A stretch of 64,000 bases of DNA from a bacterium 1XD42-54 (GTDB lineage Bacteria; Bacillota; Clostridia; Lachnospirales; Lachnospiraceae): NCBI GenBank assembly GCA_003612585.1, contig RAZH01000006.1, positions 62,001-126,000 on the forward strand, given 5' to 3'. How positions within the stretch are numbered: the first letter of the stretch is position 1; the number at the start of each line of letters is the position of its first letter. Shown in pieces: positions 1 to 9,248 of this stretch. The translations under genes were made by a program, and so were the position numbers. The notes under the pieces were generated by a model. That model searched no databases and was not told the DNA's origin. It saw only the letters and a program-made list of their open reading frames with translations.

Positions 1-1386
1 TCAGTCTGCCTTTTGTACGCGCTGAAAGAATTTCAGAAAAAGATTCCGTTTGAATGTACTGTGGTGCATGTGGAGCATGGGCTGCGGGGGGAGGAGAGTC
101 TTGAAGATGCGCGTTTTGTGGAGGAATTATGCCGGGAATGGGGAATTTTGTGCCGTACTGTGCGGATCAGGGTACGTGAGCTTGCTGCAACGCAGGGGAT
201 TTCAGAGGAAGAGGCAGGGCGTTTGGAGCGATACCGGATTTTTGAGGAGATCAGGCAGGAAGAAGGGGCGCAGCGCATCGCAGTGGCGCACAATCAGAAT
301 GACCAGGCGGAGACGGTTCTGCACCATCTGGCAAGGGGAAGCTCCTTAAGAGGACTTTGCGGGATTCGTCCGGTACGGGGAAATATTGTTCGTCCGCTTT
401 TATATCTGGAGCGAAAGGAGATTGAACAGATTCTTTGCGCCGCAGGCATTTCCTGGCGCACAGACCGGACGAATCTGGAACAGGAATATACAAGAAACAG
501 GATTCGGCTCTCCGTTTTGCCGCAAATGGAGCGGGAACTGAACAGGCAGGCTACGGCTCATATCGCTCAGGCTGCGGGACGTCTTTTGCAGGTGCAGGAA
601 TATCTGGACCGGGTGACGCTCAGGGCGGAACAGGCTTGTATTGTGCAGGAGACGCACGGTCAAACCATAAAATGGAGTGTACGGCTTCCAGTCTTTTTTG
701 AGGAAGATGCACTGATTCAGCAGGAACTTTTGAAAAGAGTGCTGGAGCTTTGCGAAGGACAGAGGGATATCGGGGCAGTACATATAGAGGCGCTCATGGC
801 GCTTGCACGTATGGATTGCGGAAAAGAACTCTGTTTGCCGGGCGGAATACGGGCGGTGCGGGAGAATGAAAAACTCTGTTTTGTCAGAAGGGGCGATCGA
901 AAAGAAAACAGAGTGCAGAAGGACCAGGGCAAAGACGCTGGGTGCTGCGCGGAGCTGAATGGTAAGGAGAATGACGGATGTGCATATCAGCAGGAATTTG
1001 CGCTTACGTCTGCCGGCACTTATGATACGCCGGACTGGGAGGTCGGCATAGCGTTTTCACAGAAGAACCGTGTTTCTGAACAGGAGATTATCGAAGAAAA
1101 AAAGTATACGAAATGGCTTTCATATGATACAATAAAAGATACTATTGTGTTTCGCACGAGGCGTAAAGGGGATTATCTGGTCGTAAACAGGCAGGGTGGA
1201 AAAAAGAAACTGAAGGATTACCTGATCGACTGTAAAGTCCCGAGAGAGCAAAGAGATCGGCTCTGGCTTCTCGCAGACGGTTCGCATGTGCTTTGGGTGG
1301 CAGGTTACCGGATCAGCGAGGCGGCGAAAGTTACAAAAACAACAGAAAAAGTGATCAAAATACAGTTGAAGGAGAAAAGGAAATGA
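1..1386 (+). CDS. tilS: tRNA(Ile)-lysidine synthase TilS, 5' end outside the window
   Basis: TilS ligates lysine to C34 of the AUA-reading isoleucine tRNA in the cytoplasm, using ATP. The frame is open from base 1 and its first residues read SVCLLYAL, which matches the end of the family's SGGxDS-V-x-LL PP-loop. The start codon and most of the ATP loop therefore lie upstream; a TTG at 13 is not the true start. The second signature is visible as HNQNDQAETVLHHLARGSSL, and the C-terminal domain ends with the typical RRKGD and GGKKKLKDYLID stretch. The stop overlaps the next start as ATGA, so tilS and hpt are translationally coupled, the usual order in Firmicutes. A poorly conserved segment around bases 900-1080 separates the middle and C-terminal domains. 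Confidence 0.93.
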   Translation, partial: SVCLLYALKEFQKKIPFECTVVHVEHGLRGEESLEDARFVEELCREWGILCRTVRIRVRELAATQGISEEEAGRLERYRIFEEIRQEEGAQRIAVAHNQNDQAETVLHHLARGSSLRGLCGIRPVRGNIVRPLLYLERKEIEQILCAAGISWRTDRTNLEQEYTRNRIRLSVLPQMERELNRQATAHIAQAAGRLLQVQEYLDRVTLRAEQACIVQETHGQTIKWSVRLPVFFEEDALIQQELLKRVLELCEGQRDIGAVHIEALMALARMDCGKELCLPGGIRAVRENEKLCFVRRGDRKENRVQKDQGKDAGCCAELNGKENDGCAYQQEFALTSAGTYDTPDWEVGIAFSQKNRVSEQEIIEEKKYTKWLSYDTIKDTIVFRTRRKGDYLVVNRQGGKKKLKDYLIDCKVPREQRDRLWLLADGSHVLWVAGYRISEAAKVTKTTEKVIKIQLKEKRK

Positions 1387-1913
1387 AAGAGAAAGTAAAG
1401 ATTTTTTTGCAGGAACAGGACGTAAATGCACGAATTGCTGAGGTTGCAAAGCAAATCAGCAGCGATTATGCGGGCCGGGAGGTACATCTGATTTGTGTGC
1501 TGAAGGGCAGCGTCTTTTTTATGTGCGAACTGGCCAAACGGATTACCGTTCCGGTGACCATGGATTTTATGTCTGTGACAAGTTATGGAAATGATACGAA
1601 ATCCAGCGGCGTGGTGAAAATTATCAAAGACCTGGATGAACCACTGGACGGTAAAGACGTGCTTGTAGTGGAAGATATCGTGGATTCCGGGCGTACCTTA
1701 AGTTACCTTCTTGAGATTCTTCAAAAAAGAAATCCGAAATCTCTGCGGCTTTGTACGCTGCTTGACAAGCCGGAGCGTCGGGTGACACAGGTGGCAGTGG
1801 ATTATACGTGTTTCAATATTCCGGATGAATTTGTTGTGGGATATGGCCTGGACTATGCGCAGAAATACCGCAATCTCCCGTTTATCGGTATTGTAGAATT
1901 TGTCGAAGACTAG
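1383..1913 (+). CDS. hpt: Hypoxanthine phosphoribosyltransferase
   Basis: This enzyme converts hypoxanthine or guanine plus PRPP to IMP or GMP in purine salvage. The protein is 176 residues, normal for the family. The PRPP-binding signature VVEDIVDSGRTL lies at residues 95-106, and DKPERR and the C-terminal GYGLDYAQKYRNLP block match the type I phosphoribosyltransferase fold. An in-frame start exists 90 bases upstream inside tilS, but the ATG at 1383 has a good site (GGAGAAAAGG) just before it and gives the expected N-terminus, so it was chosen. It overlaps the tilS stop by 3 bases. The order tilS-hpt-ftsH is widely conserved in Firmicutes and supports the call. Confidence 0.95.
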   Translation: MKEKVKIFLQEQDVNARIAEVAKQISSDYAGREVHLICVLKGSVFFMCELAKRITVPVTMDFMSVTSYGNDTKSSGVVKIIKDLDEPLDGKDVLVVEDIVDSGRTLSYLLEILQKRNPKSLRLCTLLDKPERRVTQVAVDYTCFNIPDEFVVGYGLDYAQKYRNLPFIGIVEFVED

Positions 1914-2035
1914 AAAACGTGTAAAAGGTTGCGGGAAGAAAGGCGGAAGCAGTAGAGGAAAAACGGAAAAAGAACAAGACAGAGGGAATACTAGAATATG
2001 AGAAAAGGGAAAGGTAATGCGAAAGGAGACAGGAA

Positions 2036-3847
2036 TTGAACAGGAATTTTAGGGGAATTGTTTTTTATCTCGCAGCGATTCTGGTGATCTTCCTATTGGT
2101 AACGACGTTTCGTGACCGGCTTGAGGCAAGTCAGGCATGGAACAACAGTCAGCTGGAAGAAGCTCTTGAAAAAGGCAAGGTAGTAAAGGTTGCGATTACA
2201 CAGAACCGGGAGGTGCCTACTGGCGTACTGCGGGTAACCACCACATCGGGAGAGGTGAAGAGTGTAAATGTTACGGATGTCAGGGCGGTGCAGGAGCTTT
2301 TAAAAGCGTATCCGTCTGTGAGTATGGAAGTCAGCGATGTGACGCGGGACAGCGTATTTCTGACGTCGATTCTTCCGATTCTGCTCATCTGCCTGCTGAT
2401 GTTTTTCGTTTTCAGTATGATGAATCGTCAGGCTGGAGGCAGTAATGCTAGGATGATGAATTTCGGAAAAAGCCGCGCCAGGCTGATGAGTATGGCGGCT
2501 GGACGCGTGACTTTTAAGGATGTGGCAGGACTGCAGGAAGAAAAGGAAGAATTGGAGGAGATTGTTTCTTTTTTGAAAGAGCCTGCAAGGTTTCTTCAGG
2601 TGGGCGCAAGGATACCGAAGGGTGTAATTCTGGTGGGCCCTCCAGGAACTGGTAAAACGCTGCTGGCGAAGGCGGTCGCAGGTGAGGCAGGAGTTCCGTT
2701 TTTCAGTATTTCCGGTTCTGATTTTGTGGAGATGTTTGTCGGCGTTGGCGCTTCCCGTGTGCGGGATTTGTTTGAGGAAGCGAAAAAGCACCATCCGTGT
2801 ATTATATTTATTGACGAGATTGATGCAGTTGCAAGACGCAGGGGTACCGGTATGGGAGGAGGCCACGATGAGCGGGAACAGACACTGAATCAGCTTCTTG
2901 TGGAGATGGATGGTTTCGGTGTGAACGAAGGTACCATTGTCATGGCAGCGACGAACCGTGTTGATATTCTCGACCCGGCAATTCTGCGGCCGGGACGTTT
3001 TGACCGCCAGGTAGCAGTGGGACGGCCGGATGTCAAAGGGCGCGAGGAGATTCTTCAGATCTACGCAAAAGGAAAGCCGCTTGCGGACGACGTTGATCTG
3101 GAGGAGATATCGCGGACGACAGCAGGGTTTACCGGAGCAGACCTGGAAAACCTCATGAATGAGGCGGCAATTCTGGCAGCCCGGGAGCAGCGAGCTTATA
3201 TCAGACAGTCTGATATCAACCGTGCGTTTATCAAAGTTGGAATCGGCGCTGAGAAAAAAAGCAAGGTCATTTCAGAAAAAGAAAAACGGATTACAGCGTA
3301 CCATGAAGCGGGTCATGCAATTCTGTTTCATCTTCTGCCAGATGTGGGGCCTGTTCATACGATTTCCATTATTCCGACAGGGCGCGGTGCAGCTGGGTAT
3401 ACAATGCCGTTGCCGGAAAAAGATGAGATGTTTAATACGAAAGGCCGGATGTTGCAGGATATCATTGTGAGCCTTGGAGGCCGTGTGGCAGAGGAGCTTG
3501 TAATTGGTGATGTGACGACAGGCGCGTCGCAGGATATCAAGCAGGCGACCGGAGTGGCACGTGCGATGGTCACAAAGTTTGGTATGTCAGAACGCATTGG
3601 CCTGATTAATTATGACAATGATGACAATGAAGTTTTTATTGGACGTGATCTGGCCCATACACGTTCCTACGGGGAGGAAATTGCTTCGCAGATTGATCAG
3701 GAGGTAAAACGCATCATTGACGATGCTTATGCAAAAGCAAAGACAATGATATCTGAACATGAGTCAGTGTTGCATGCGTGTGCGAAGCTTCTGATCGAGA
3801 AAGAGAAGATCGGACGTGAGGAATTTGAGACTCTGTTTACAGCATAA
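2036..3847 (+). CDS. ftsH: ATP-dependent zinc metalloprotease FtsH
   Basis: FtsH is a membrane-anchored hexameric AAA+ protease that removes misfolded membrane proteins and regulators. The 603-residue protein has membrane segments at about 8-23 and 108-128 flanking a short extracellular domain. Then come Walker A GPPGTGKT (201-208), Walker B IIFIDEID (256-263), a second region of homology ending RPGRFDR, and the zinc site HEAGH (423-427). All catalytic residues are present. The start is TTG at 2036: it follows AAGGAGAC by about six bases and gives the expected N-terminus, and no ATG fits as well. The 122 bases between hpt and this gene hold no clear terminator, so co-transcription is likely. 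Confidence 0.96.
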   Translation: MNRNFRGIVFYLAAILVIFLLVTTFRDRLEASQAWNNSQLEEALEKGKVVKVAITQNREVPTGVLRVTTTSGEVKSVNVTDVRAVQELLKAYPSVSMEVSDVTRDSVFLTSILPILLICLLMFFVFSMMNRQAGGSNARMMNFGKSRARLMSMAAGRVTFKDVAGLQEEKEELEEIVSFLKEPARFLQVGARIPKGVILVGPPGTGKTLLAKAVAGEAGVPFFSISGSDFVEMFVGVGASRVRDLFEEAKKHHPCIIFIDEIDAVARRRGTGMGGGHDEREQTLNQLLVEMDGFGVNEGTIVMAATNRVDILDPAILRPGRFDRQVAVGRPDVKGREEILQIYAKGKPLADDVDLEEISRTTAGFTGADLENLMNEAAILAAREQRAYIRQSDINRAFIKVGIGAEKKSKVISEKEKRITAYHEAGHAILFHLLPDVGPVHTISIIPTGRGAAGYTMPLPEKDEMFNTKGRMLQDIIVSLGGRVAEELVIGDVTTGASQDIKQATGVARAMVTKFGMSERIGLINYDNDDNEVFIGRDLAHTRSYGEEIASQIDQEVKRIIDDAYAKAKTMISEHESVLHACAKLLIEKEKIGREEFETLFTA

Positions 3848-4209
3848 AGAGGCATGGCAGCTTTTTCAGCAGATAGGAGAAAATATGCTGATGGAAATTT
3901 ATGTATGGAATGCAGCAGGATGTAAATGTGCACAAAAACGAAAGGCATTTTTTGTGAAGTTTATGCACACTTAATTGGCATACTATGGTAATATAATTAT
4001 CGTAAAACCCCCCAATACATTATATAGTTTTTGCTACACCCCAATTTGAGAAATACCTTCTCCAAAAGGAGCAGTCGCGTGCGACTGCTTCTTTTCGTTG
4101 TGCCAAAGTAAACAGAAATCCCTGTTTCGCGAGTGGTTATGACTGAATTTATAGGAATAGAAATTGCGGAAGTTGAACACAAGGCAGACTGTACTTTTAT
4201 AAAAAATGA
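3848..4209. other. Intergenic region between ftsH and the sensor kinase
   Basis: This 360-base AT-rich stretch has no convincing gene. A 61-codon minus-strand frame (3997-4182) lacks a ribosome site and family features. A TATAAT at 3992-3997 lies about 70 bases before a strong hairpin plus T-run at 4066-4096, so a short transcript of roughly 90 bases could be made here. The -35 region is poor (TTAATT, 15-base spacing), so this stays a weak suggestion. Confidence 0.4.
4066..4096 (+). terminator. Rho-independent terminator-like hairpin
   Basis: AAGGAGCAGTCGC at 4066-4078 pairs with 4081-4093 (13 pairs, one G-U) around a tiny loop, followed by CTTTTC. It lies 219 bases past ftsH. The 5' arm can also pair with the preceding CTCC (CTCCAAAAGGAG), an alternative fold reminiscent of an attenuator. 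Confidence 0.6.
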
Positions 4210-4218
4210 TTGTATAAT
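4189..4218 (+). promoter_or_regulatory. Predicted promoter of the sensor kinase gene
   Basis: A perfect -10 TATAAT lies at 4213-4218, 55 bases before the chosen ATG. The -35 candidate CTGTAC at 4189-4194 (18-base spacer) is weak. The position argues against the earlier in-frame TTG at 4210 as translation start. Confidence 0.45.
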
Positions 4219-4272
4219 GAAAAGAAGATATTTATTTTTCGGTCAAAAATAAGGAATCAGGGAGGAAAAGGC

Positions 4273-6018
4273 ATGAAATTTCGGACACTTTCCATAAAAA
4301 GGAAGCTTTTTCTGATTCTGATGGTTTTTACATTGATTCCTGCGTGTCTGTTGTCGGCCTGGATTTATACGAAGGTTAGCGGAAACTGGCGTGAGAAGGA
4401 GTACAGCAATCAGTCGAATGAGCTAGGGAATATTCTAAAGACAACGGAACTTCAACTGAAGGAATACGAAAAAGTAATTTATCGTTTTTATCAGAATGAA
4501 GACTGTGCCAGAAGGCTTCGTACTGCGCGCGAAGAAAGAAGCCTGCTTGATTATGTTGAGATTACAAAGTATTTCCGTGATATTGTCAGCGACAATGAAA
4601 AGATTGCTTCCACGTATTTTTTTGCCAAAGACGGTGAGAATTTCAGACAGGATGCTACGACGACGGAAAGGTACATGTCAATGTATAAAGAGAATCCGGC
4701 ATGGGAAGAACAGATTCAGTTGAAAAACGGGGCCATTACCTGGATACCGACTTTTATGATTACCACGAGCAGAAACATCTACCGTTATCTGTCATGCGGC
4801 GTTCTTGTGAAAGATCTAGAATCATCTGCATGGAAGCCGCTCGGGATTCTCGTATTAAATATCAATGTTTCATTTTTTGATGAGCTTTTTGAATTGCTTG
4901 GTCAGAAAAACGATCTGACGACGTATTTGATCACAGATGATGCCGGGAACATCATCTGGAGTAATCACGAGACATTTCCGGCAACTTTGGACTTGGACTT
5001 TTTTGCGTGTGTGCAGTCAGCAGATAAGCCATACAGTGAGCAGCGCTATCGGGACGATACGTGCATTGTCACAAGAATGCGGTCCGAGTATAATGGGTGG
5101 AATTATATCTCTATGAAGAGCAAGGCAGAGGTACTGAAGGCAGCAAATTGGGTGCTACTGCTGATTGCAGTAGAGCTGATACTGCTTTTGCTGGCAACAG
5201 TGCTGGGCGCGTACATTATACAGCACTACATGCTCCATCCGATTCAGAAGCTTGCGGCTGCTATGAATGCACCGGAGAATGAGCTTGTGCGTGTACAGCT
5301 TTCCACAAATCAGGAGGATGAGATCGGACTGCTTTACCGCAGTTTTAATGAGATGAATGACAGGCTGGAACGTTTTATTGAGAAGACTGCTGTAATGAAC
5401 AAAAAAGAAAAAGAATACCAGATGCAGGTTTTGAATGCGCAGATCAATCCGCATTTTATTTACAATACGCTGGATACTGTGCAGTGGATGGCAATGGCAG
5501 TTCCGGCCCCCGATATCTGTCGATTGATCGCCTCTTTTTCGGATATTCTCCGCTATTCCATCAGTAAAAAGGAGAGTGTTGTCACACTGGAGGAGGAACT
5601 CAGCTGTATTCGTAATTATCTGAATATTTACGAGGAACGGTATGAAGCAAAGTTTTGCAGTTTTGAGATTGACAAGCGGATTTATCCGTATCGTACGTTT
5701 AAGATGCTGCTTCAGCCGATTGTGGAAAACTGCATTGTACATGGTTTTGAACAGAATGTAAATGAGGCTTCGCTGGAGGTGAGGGGGACACTGGATGATG
5801 ATGAGGCCGTGATATGCATTGAAGATAACGGAGTTGGCATATCGGAAGAACGGATTTCTTACATTCTGTCCATGGACAGTGACCGCGTGGGAATCAGCAA
5901 TATTAATCAAAGACTCAGACTTTTGTACGGAGAAGAGTACGGTCTGCAGATATACAGTGAAAAAGGAAAGGGTACAACGGTGATGCTTCGTTTTCCGAAA
6001 ACCTCTCTTTCGCTGTAA
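4273..6018 (+). CDS. YesM-type sensor histidine kinase
   Basis: This is a membrane sensor kinase of the LytS/YesM class, partner of the AraC-type regulator encoded 21 bases downstream. The 581 residues comprise a membrane segment at about 12-30, an extracellular sensing region of about 250 residues, a second membrane segment near 290-316, HAMP, a His_kinase core with INPHFIYNTLD (phospho-acceptor His394), an N-box QPIVENCIVHGF near 485 and a G-box EDNGVGIS near 518. ATG 4273 follows GGAGGAAAAG; an upstream TTG at 4210 would add 21 residues but overlaps the predicted -10 box. In this class the signal is usually a sugar or a sugar-loaded binding protein and the target a nearby ABC importer. That fits the transporter that follows; the ligand is not evident. 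Confidence 0.9.
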   Translation: MKFRTLSIKRKLFLILMVFTLIPACLLSAWIYTKVSGNWREKEYSNQSNELGNILKTTELQLKEYEKVIYRFYQNEDCARRLRTAREERSLLDYVEITKYFRDIVSDNEKIASTYFFAKDGENFRQDATTTERYMSMYKENPAWEEQIQLKNGAITWIPTFMITTSRNIYRYLSCGVLVKDLESSAWKPLGILVLNINVSFFDELFELLGQKNDLTTYLITDDAGNIIWSNHETFPATLDLDFFACVQSADKPYSEQRYRDDTCIVTRMRSEYNGWNYISMKSKAEVLKAANWVLLLIAVELILLLLATVLGAYIIQHYMLHPIQKLAAAMNAPENELVRVQLSTNQEDEIGLLYRSFNEMNDRLERFIEKTAVMNKKEKEYQMQVLNAQINPHFIYNTLDTVQWMAMAVPAPDICRLIASFSDILRYSISKKESVVTLEEELSCIRNYLNIYEERYEAKFCSFEIDKRIYPYRTFKMLLQPIVENCIVHGFEQNVNEASLEVRGTLDDDEAVICIEDNGVGISEERISYILSMDSDRVGISNINQRLRLLYGEEYGLQIYSEKGKGTTVMLRFPKTSLSL

Positions 6019-6039
6019 GTATAGTTTGGGGGTAGAAGG

Positions 6040-7566
6040 ATGTTAAAAGTATTGGTCGTGGATGATGAACCGAAGGTGCGGCGTGGCGTTTCCGGATTGA
6101 TTGAGGCATATCCGGACAAGTATGAGCTTATGGGAAGCTGTGCGGATGCAGAGGGCGTCATTGGATTTCTGGAAAAGGCAATTCCGGATGTGATCGTGAC
6201 GGATATCTGTATGCCGAAACAGGATGGGCTGGAATTGATCTATTATCTCAAGCATCGGTATCACAATCTGGACTTCATCATTCTGAGCGGGTACGGTGAT
6301 TTTGAGTATGCGAAAAAGGCATTGCAGTATCAGGTGTTTGATTTTCTGCTGAAACCACTACGGCCGGAAAAACTGTATGAGGCGCTGGACGGAGTTTTTG
6401 AGAGAAGAAAAAACAGCCGTATTACAAAAGCAGAGAGTATGGAGGACAACTGTTTCTTTCATCTGATTCGAAGCGGTGAGAAAGAAGCGGAGGAAAAGCA
6501 TCTGAAAGCGCTTGGTCTGTATGACCGGAAAGGAACGTACCGCGTGGGCATTTTTGATCTGGGCGATATACCAGCAGTGTGCCGGGCAGAGATTGAGCCA
6601 CAAAAGTTGGCGGAGCAGGCCGGGCTGCCTGTTCCGGAATATATCTTTACATGTTTTGAGTATCAGATTGTCTTTGCATGGAATACGGAACCGGAGGAAA
6701 CTGCGCTGAGAACAGCGCTTACGGAGCTGGAAAAAGATCTGGGAGGGGCCGTCTATCTTGGTATCAGTCAGAAAATGGAGGGATGCCTGGAATTCCGAAA
6801 AATGTATTTTCAGGCGCTCGATGCAGTAAAGCAGCATATTTATAACAAAAAGCAGAGACTGTATTTCAGTGAAAAGGTGGCCGGAAGTGAAAGGCTGGTT
6901 TTCCCGGATGAGGTATGTGATCGTCTGCTTGGAGCAATCCGGCTTGGGAATGCAAAGCGCACGGAGCAGATGACAGAAACGCTGCTTGGCTATTATAGGG
7001 AAAATGCCTGCCATATTCTGCTTTTGAAACGGCATTTGCTGCTTTTACAGAAACGAATTGATATGCTTTCAGAAGAACTGGGAATGGAACGGAGCAGGGC
7101 AAAGATGCTTTTAGATTTTGTCAGAAATATTGAAGAGGTGAATCATTTTGAGGAGATTCTGGAGTTCTGGAAAGATAATTTGCGGCAGATGGCGCAGGAG
7201 ACGGCTTCTGCTGCGGAACGGAAAATGAATTCGTTTTATCTTGATCAGATTCTGAGTTATATTCAGAAAAATTATAATCAGAATCTTTCTTTAGAGGATG
7301 TGGCGGAGCATGTAAATCTGTCCGTAGGTTATCTTGGCAACTATTTTAAACAGAAAACAGGCATGAATTTTACGGATTATCTGGGACAGCTTCGGCTGGA
7401 GAAGGCGAAGGAGCTCTTGCTGCATTCCAATCAGAAGATTTACCGGATTGCGGAACTTGTCGGATATCAGAACTCACAGTATTTTGTGACAGCTTTCAAG
7501 AAAAAGGTCGGACTTACCCCCATGGAGTACAGAAAATGCCTAACGGAATCCGATACGGTGCACTGA
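6040..7566 (+). CDS. YesN-type response regulator with AraC DNA-binding domain
   Basis: This 508-residue regulator has an N-terminal receiver (VLVVDDEPKVRRG, phospho-acceptor Asp55 in VTDICMPKQDG, Lys in FLLKPLRPEKL), a variable middle region of about 260 residues, and a C-terminal AraC/XylS double helix-turn-helix (about 400-508) ending in the family hallmark GYQNSQYFVTAFKKKVGLTP. ATG 6040 lies shortly after GGGGGTAGAAGG. It is almost certainly phosphorylated by the upstream kinase and would activate the ABC transporter and enzyme genes from 7.9 kb on. A terminator closes this operon, and a separate promoter drives the target genes, as expected for a regulator and its regulon. Confidence 0.92.
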   Translation: MLKVLVVDDEPKVRRGVSGLIEAYPDKYELMGSCADAEGVIGFLEKAIPDVIVTDICMPKQDGLELIYYLKHRYHNLDFIILSGYGDFEYAKKALQYQVFDFLLKPLRPEKLYEALDGVFERRKNSRITKAESMEDNCFFHLIRSGEKEAEEKHLKALGLYDRKGTYRVGIFDLGDIPAVCRAEIEPQKLAEQAGLPVPEYIFTCFEYQIVFAWNTEPEETALRTALTELEKDLGGAVYLGISQKMEGCLEFRKMYFQALDAVKQHIYNKKQRLYFSEKVAGSERLVFPDEVCDRLLGAIRLGNAKRTEQMTETLLGYYRENACHILLLKRHLLLLQKRIDMLSEELGMERSRAKMLLDFVRNIEEVNHFEEILEFWKDNLRQMAQETASAAERKMNSFYLDQILSYIQKNYNQNLSLEDVAEHVNLSVGYLGNYFKQKTGMNFTDYLGQLRLEKAKELLLHSNQKIYRIAELVGYQNSQYFVTAFKKKVGLTPMEYRKCLTESDTVH

Positions 7567-7663
7567 TACATGTCAGAAACAGAAAATTACAGGGTTGTTG
7601 CATACGATCGCTGGAAGAATACGAAAGATGTCAGAATAAAAAATAGACAAAGAATAGAAAAGG

Positions 7664-7704
7664 AAGAGGAGAAACTGCCGTGTAATATGATAGTTTCTCT
7701 TTTT
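7664..7704 (+). terminator. Terminator after the two-component operon
   Basis: GAGAAACT (7669-7676) pairs with AGTTTCTC (7692-7699), extended outward by A/G-T pairs, followed by TTTTTAATTTT. The loop is about 15 bases. It separates the regulators from the transporter operon. Confidence 0.65.
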
Positions 7705-7727
7705 AATTTTGGTTTCTTTTGTGGATA

Positions 7728-7754
7728 TTGACAAAAAAGTAGGATCATTATAAT
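7728..7754 (+). promoter_or_regulatory. Predicted promoter of the sugar transporter operon
   Basis: TTGACA at 7728-7733 and TATAAT at 7749-7754 with a 15-base spacer, or TAATAA at 7751-7756 with 17. The short spacing suits an activated promoter; the adjacent AraC-type regulator is the obvious candidate. It lies 130 bases before the binding-protein start. The rest of the 317-base gap (7567-7883) holds only this and the terminator. Confidence 0.6.
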
Positions 7755-7883
7755 AAATATAAGGTATTTGAAATGGAATTCAGGGTTTTTGTACCGTATA
7801 ATAAAGTTATCCGAAAGGGATGAAGTGAAAAGGCGCCAGTTCTCATCCAATTCAAATGAGTACAAAGAATATGGAGGAAGTGT

Positions 7884-9146
7884 ATGAAAAGAAAAGCGAT
7901 AAGTCTGTTGTTATGTGCAGCGATGTTGGTTCCGTGTGTGAGTGTTCAGGCTGAAGGTGAGAAAAAGCAGCTGAAATTCGCAGTATTCAGTGAGAATCTG
8001 GAGTTGGAGTTTTTTGAGGATTGTATAGCAGAGTACAATGAACTTCAGGATGAAGTGGAAATCGTACTGGAGCAGATGCCGCAGGATGATTATCGTGGTG
8101 CAAAACTTGCAACCGCATTTGCATCAGGCGAAGGCCCGGATATTTTCTATTCATATCCGGGAATGTTCCTGAAATATGCGAGCGCAGGTACCATGCAGTC
8201 ACTCAATGATTATATTGATCCTGCAGTTCTGGATGATTTTCTGGAGCCTGCCATTGATGCGTGTACGGTAAACGGCGAGATTCTGGCTCTCCCGTATGAG
8301 CTGGAGCAGGTTGGATTGTATTACAACAAGGAAGTACTGGCTGAAGCTGGTATTGAACCGCCGACTACCTGGGCGGAGCTGTATGATGCAGCTGCAGCGC
8401 TCACGACAGATACGAGATATGGTTACACGATGGAAACGGTAAAGGGCGGACATCAGCTCTTTGAGTGGTACCCATTCCTGTGGATGACCGGAAACGAAGT
8501 ATTTAAGGATGGCAAGCTTGCACTGAACGAGCCGGGTGTAATCGAAAATTTTGAACTGAAACGTAAAATGTTTGAAGAAGGCTATGCAAATATCAACCCG
8601 AGCCGAAGCAACACAGATATCGGAATGCTGTGTGAGGGCGAGACGGCAATGCAGCTGATGGGAACCTGGGGAATTTCACAGATTAAAAACAGATATCCGG
8701 AAATGGAAGAAAAGATTGGCGTAGTACCGATTCCGGTAAGCGAAGGCGGCACACCGACAACGGTTGCAGGTGGATGGAAGCTCTGTGCAAATGCCAATTC
8801 CGATTATGCAGAGGAAGCGGCAAAGTTTGTGGTATGGATGTTTGGTTCAGAGGATAATTCCAAAACAGCTAGATGGTGCACAGAAGTGAAATTCGCTTAT
8901 TCACCGAGAAAATCAGTAACCGCTGACCATGAAGAATTCTACCATGAAGGTCTGAAGGGCGTATTTACGGATAATATTCTCGGAACAGAGATTCCGGAGC
9001 TGAGACTTCCGGCAGAGATTTCTGATACGTTGCAGGATTTGCTGCAAACGGTTTATTTTGATACCAGCATCAGCGTAGAGGATGCGATTGCAATTGCAGA
9101 AGAAGAAGTAAATGATTTCCTCAGCACATATGACGGGGCACTGTAA
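7884..9146 (+). CDS. Extracellular sugar-binding protein of an ABC importer (family 1)
   Basis: This 420-residue protein has a signal peptide (MKRKAISLLLCAAMLVPCVS then VQA-EG) and the family-1 solute-binding fold: LPYELEQVGLYYNKEVL, PPTTWAELYDAA, ETAMQLMGTWG and PVSEGGTPTTVAGGW are typical. It should capture an oligosaccharide or sugar for the two permeases that follow. Neither cysteine in the leader fits a lipobox: Cys11 has LLL before it and Cys18 has Pro at -1. Lipid anchoring is therefore doubtful, which is unusual for a Gram-positive binding protein. ATG 7884 follows GGAGGAAG. No ATPase gene lies in the operon, so a shared MsiK/MalK-type ATPase elsewhere is expected. Substrate is not evident from the protein itself. 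Confidence 0.9.
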   Translation: MKRKAISLLLCAAMLVPCVSVQAEGEKKQLKFAVFSENLELEFFEDCIAEYNELQDEVEIVLEQMPQDDYRGAKLATAFASGEGPDIFYSYPGMFLKYASAGTMQSLNDYIDPAVLDDFLEPAIDACTVNGEILALPYELEQVGLYYNKEVLAEAGIEPPTTWAELYDAAAALTTDTRYGYTMETVKGGHQLFEWYPFLWMTGNEVFKDGKLALNEPGVIENFELKRKMFEEGYANINPSRSNTDIGMLCEGETAMQLMGTWGISQIKNRYPEMEEKIGVVPIPVSEGGTPTTVAGGWKLCANANSDYAEEAAKFVVWMFGSEDNSKTARWCTEVKFAYSPRKSVTADHEEFYHEGLKGVFTDNILGTEIPELRLPAEISDTLQDLLQTVYFDTSISVEDAIAIAEEEVNDFLSTYDGAL

Positions 9147-9170
9147 AACTGATTGACGCAGGAGAATGAG

Positions 9171-9207
9171 AAAGGGACATTCGGGGTTGCTCCGGGCGTC
9201 CCTTTTT
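9171..9207 (+). terminator. Intercistronic hairpin with T-run after the binding-protein gene
   Basis: AAAGGGAC (9171-9178) pairs with GTCCCTTT (9198-9205) followed by T's, between the binding-protein stop and the first permease. It probably stops part of the transcripts and protects the upstream mRNA, so binding protein exceeds permease. Confidence 0.6.
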
Positions 9208-9248
9208 CAAAGAAAATTCCGGTGTTAAAAAAGGAGGGAAACCATTTT

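Noticed and set aside
1-1386. tilS as a truncated pseudogene
   Set aside because: The missing part is simply outside the window; the frame is open from the first base and continues the PP-loop sequence.
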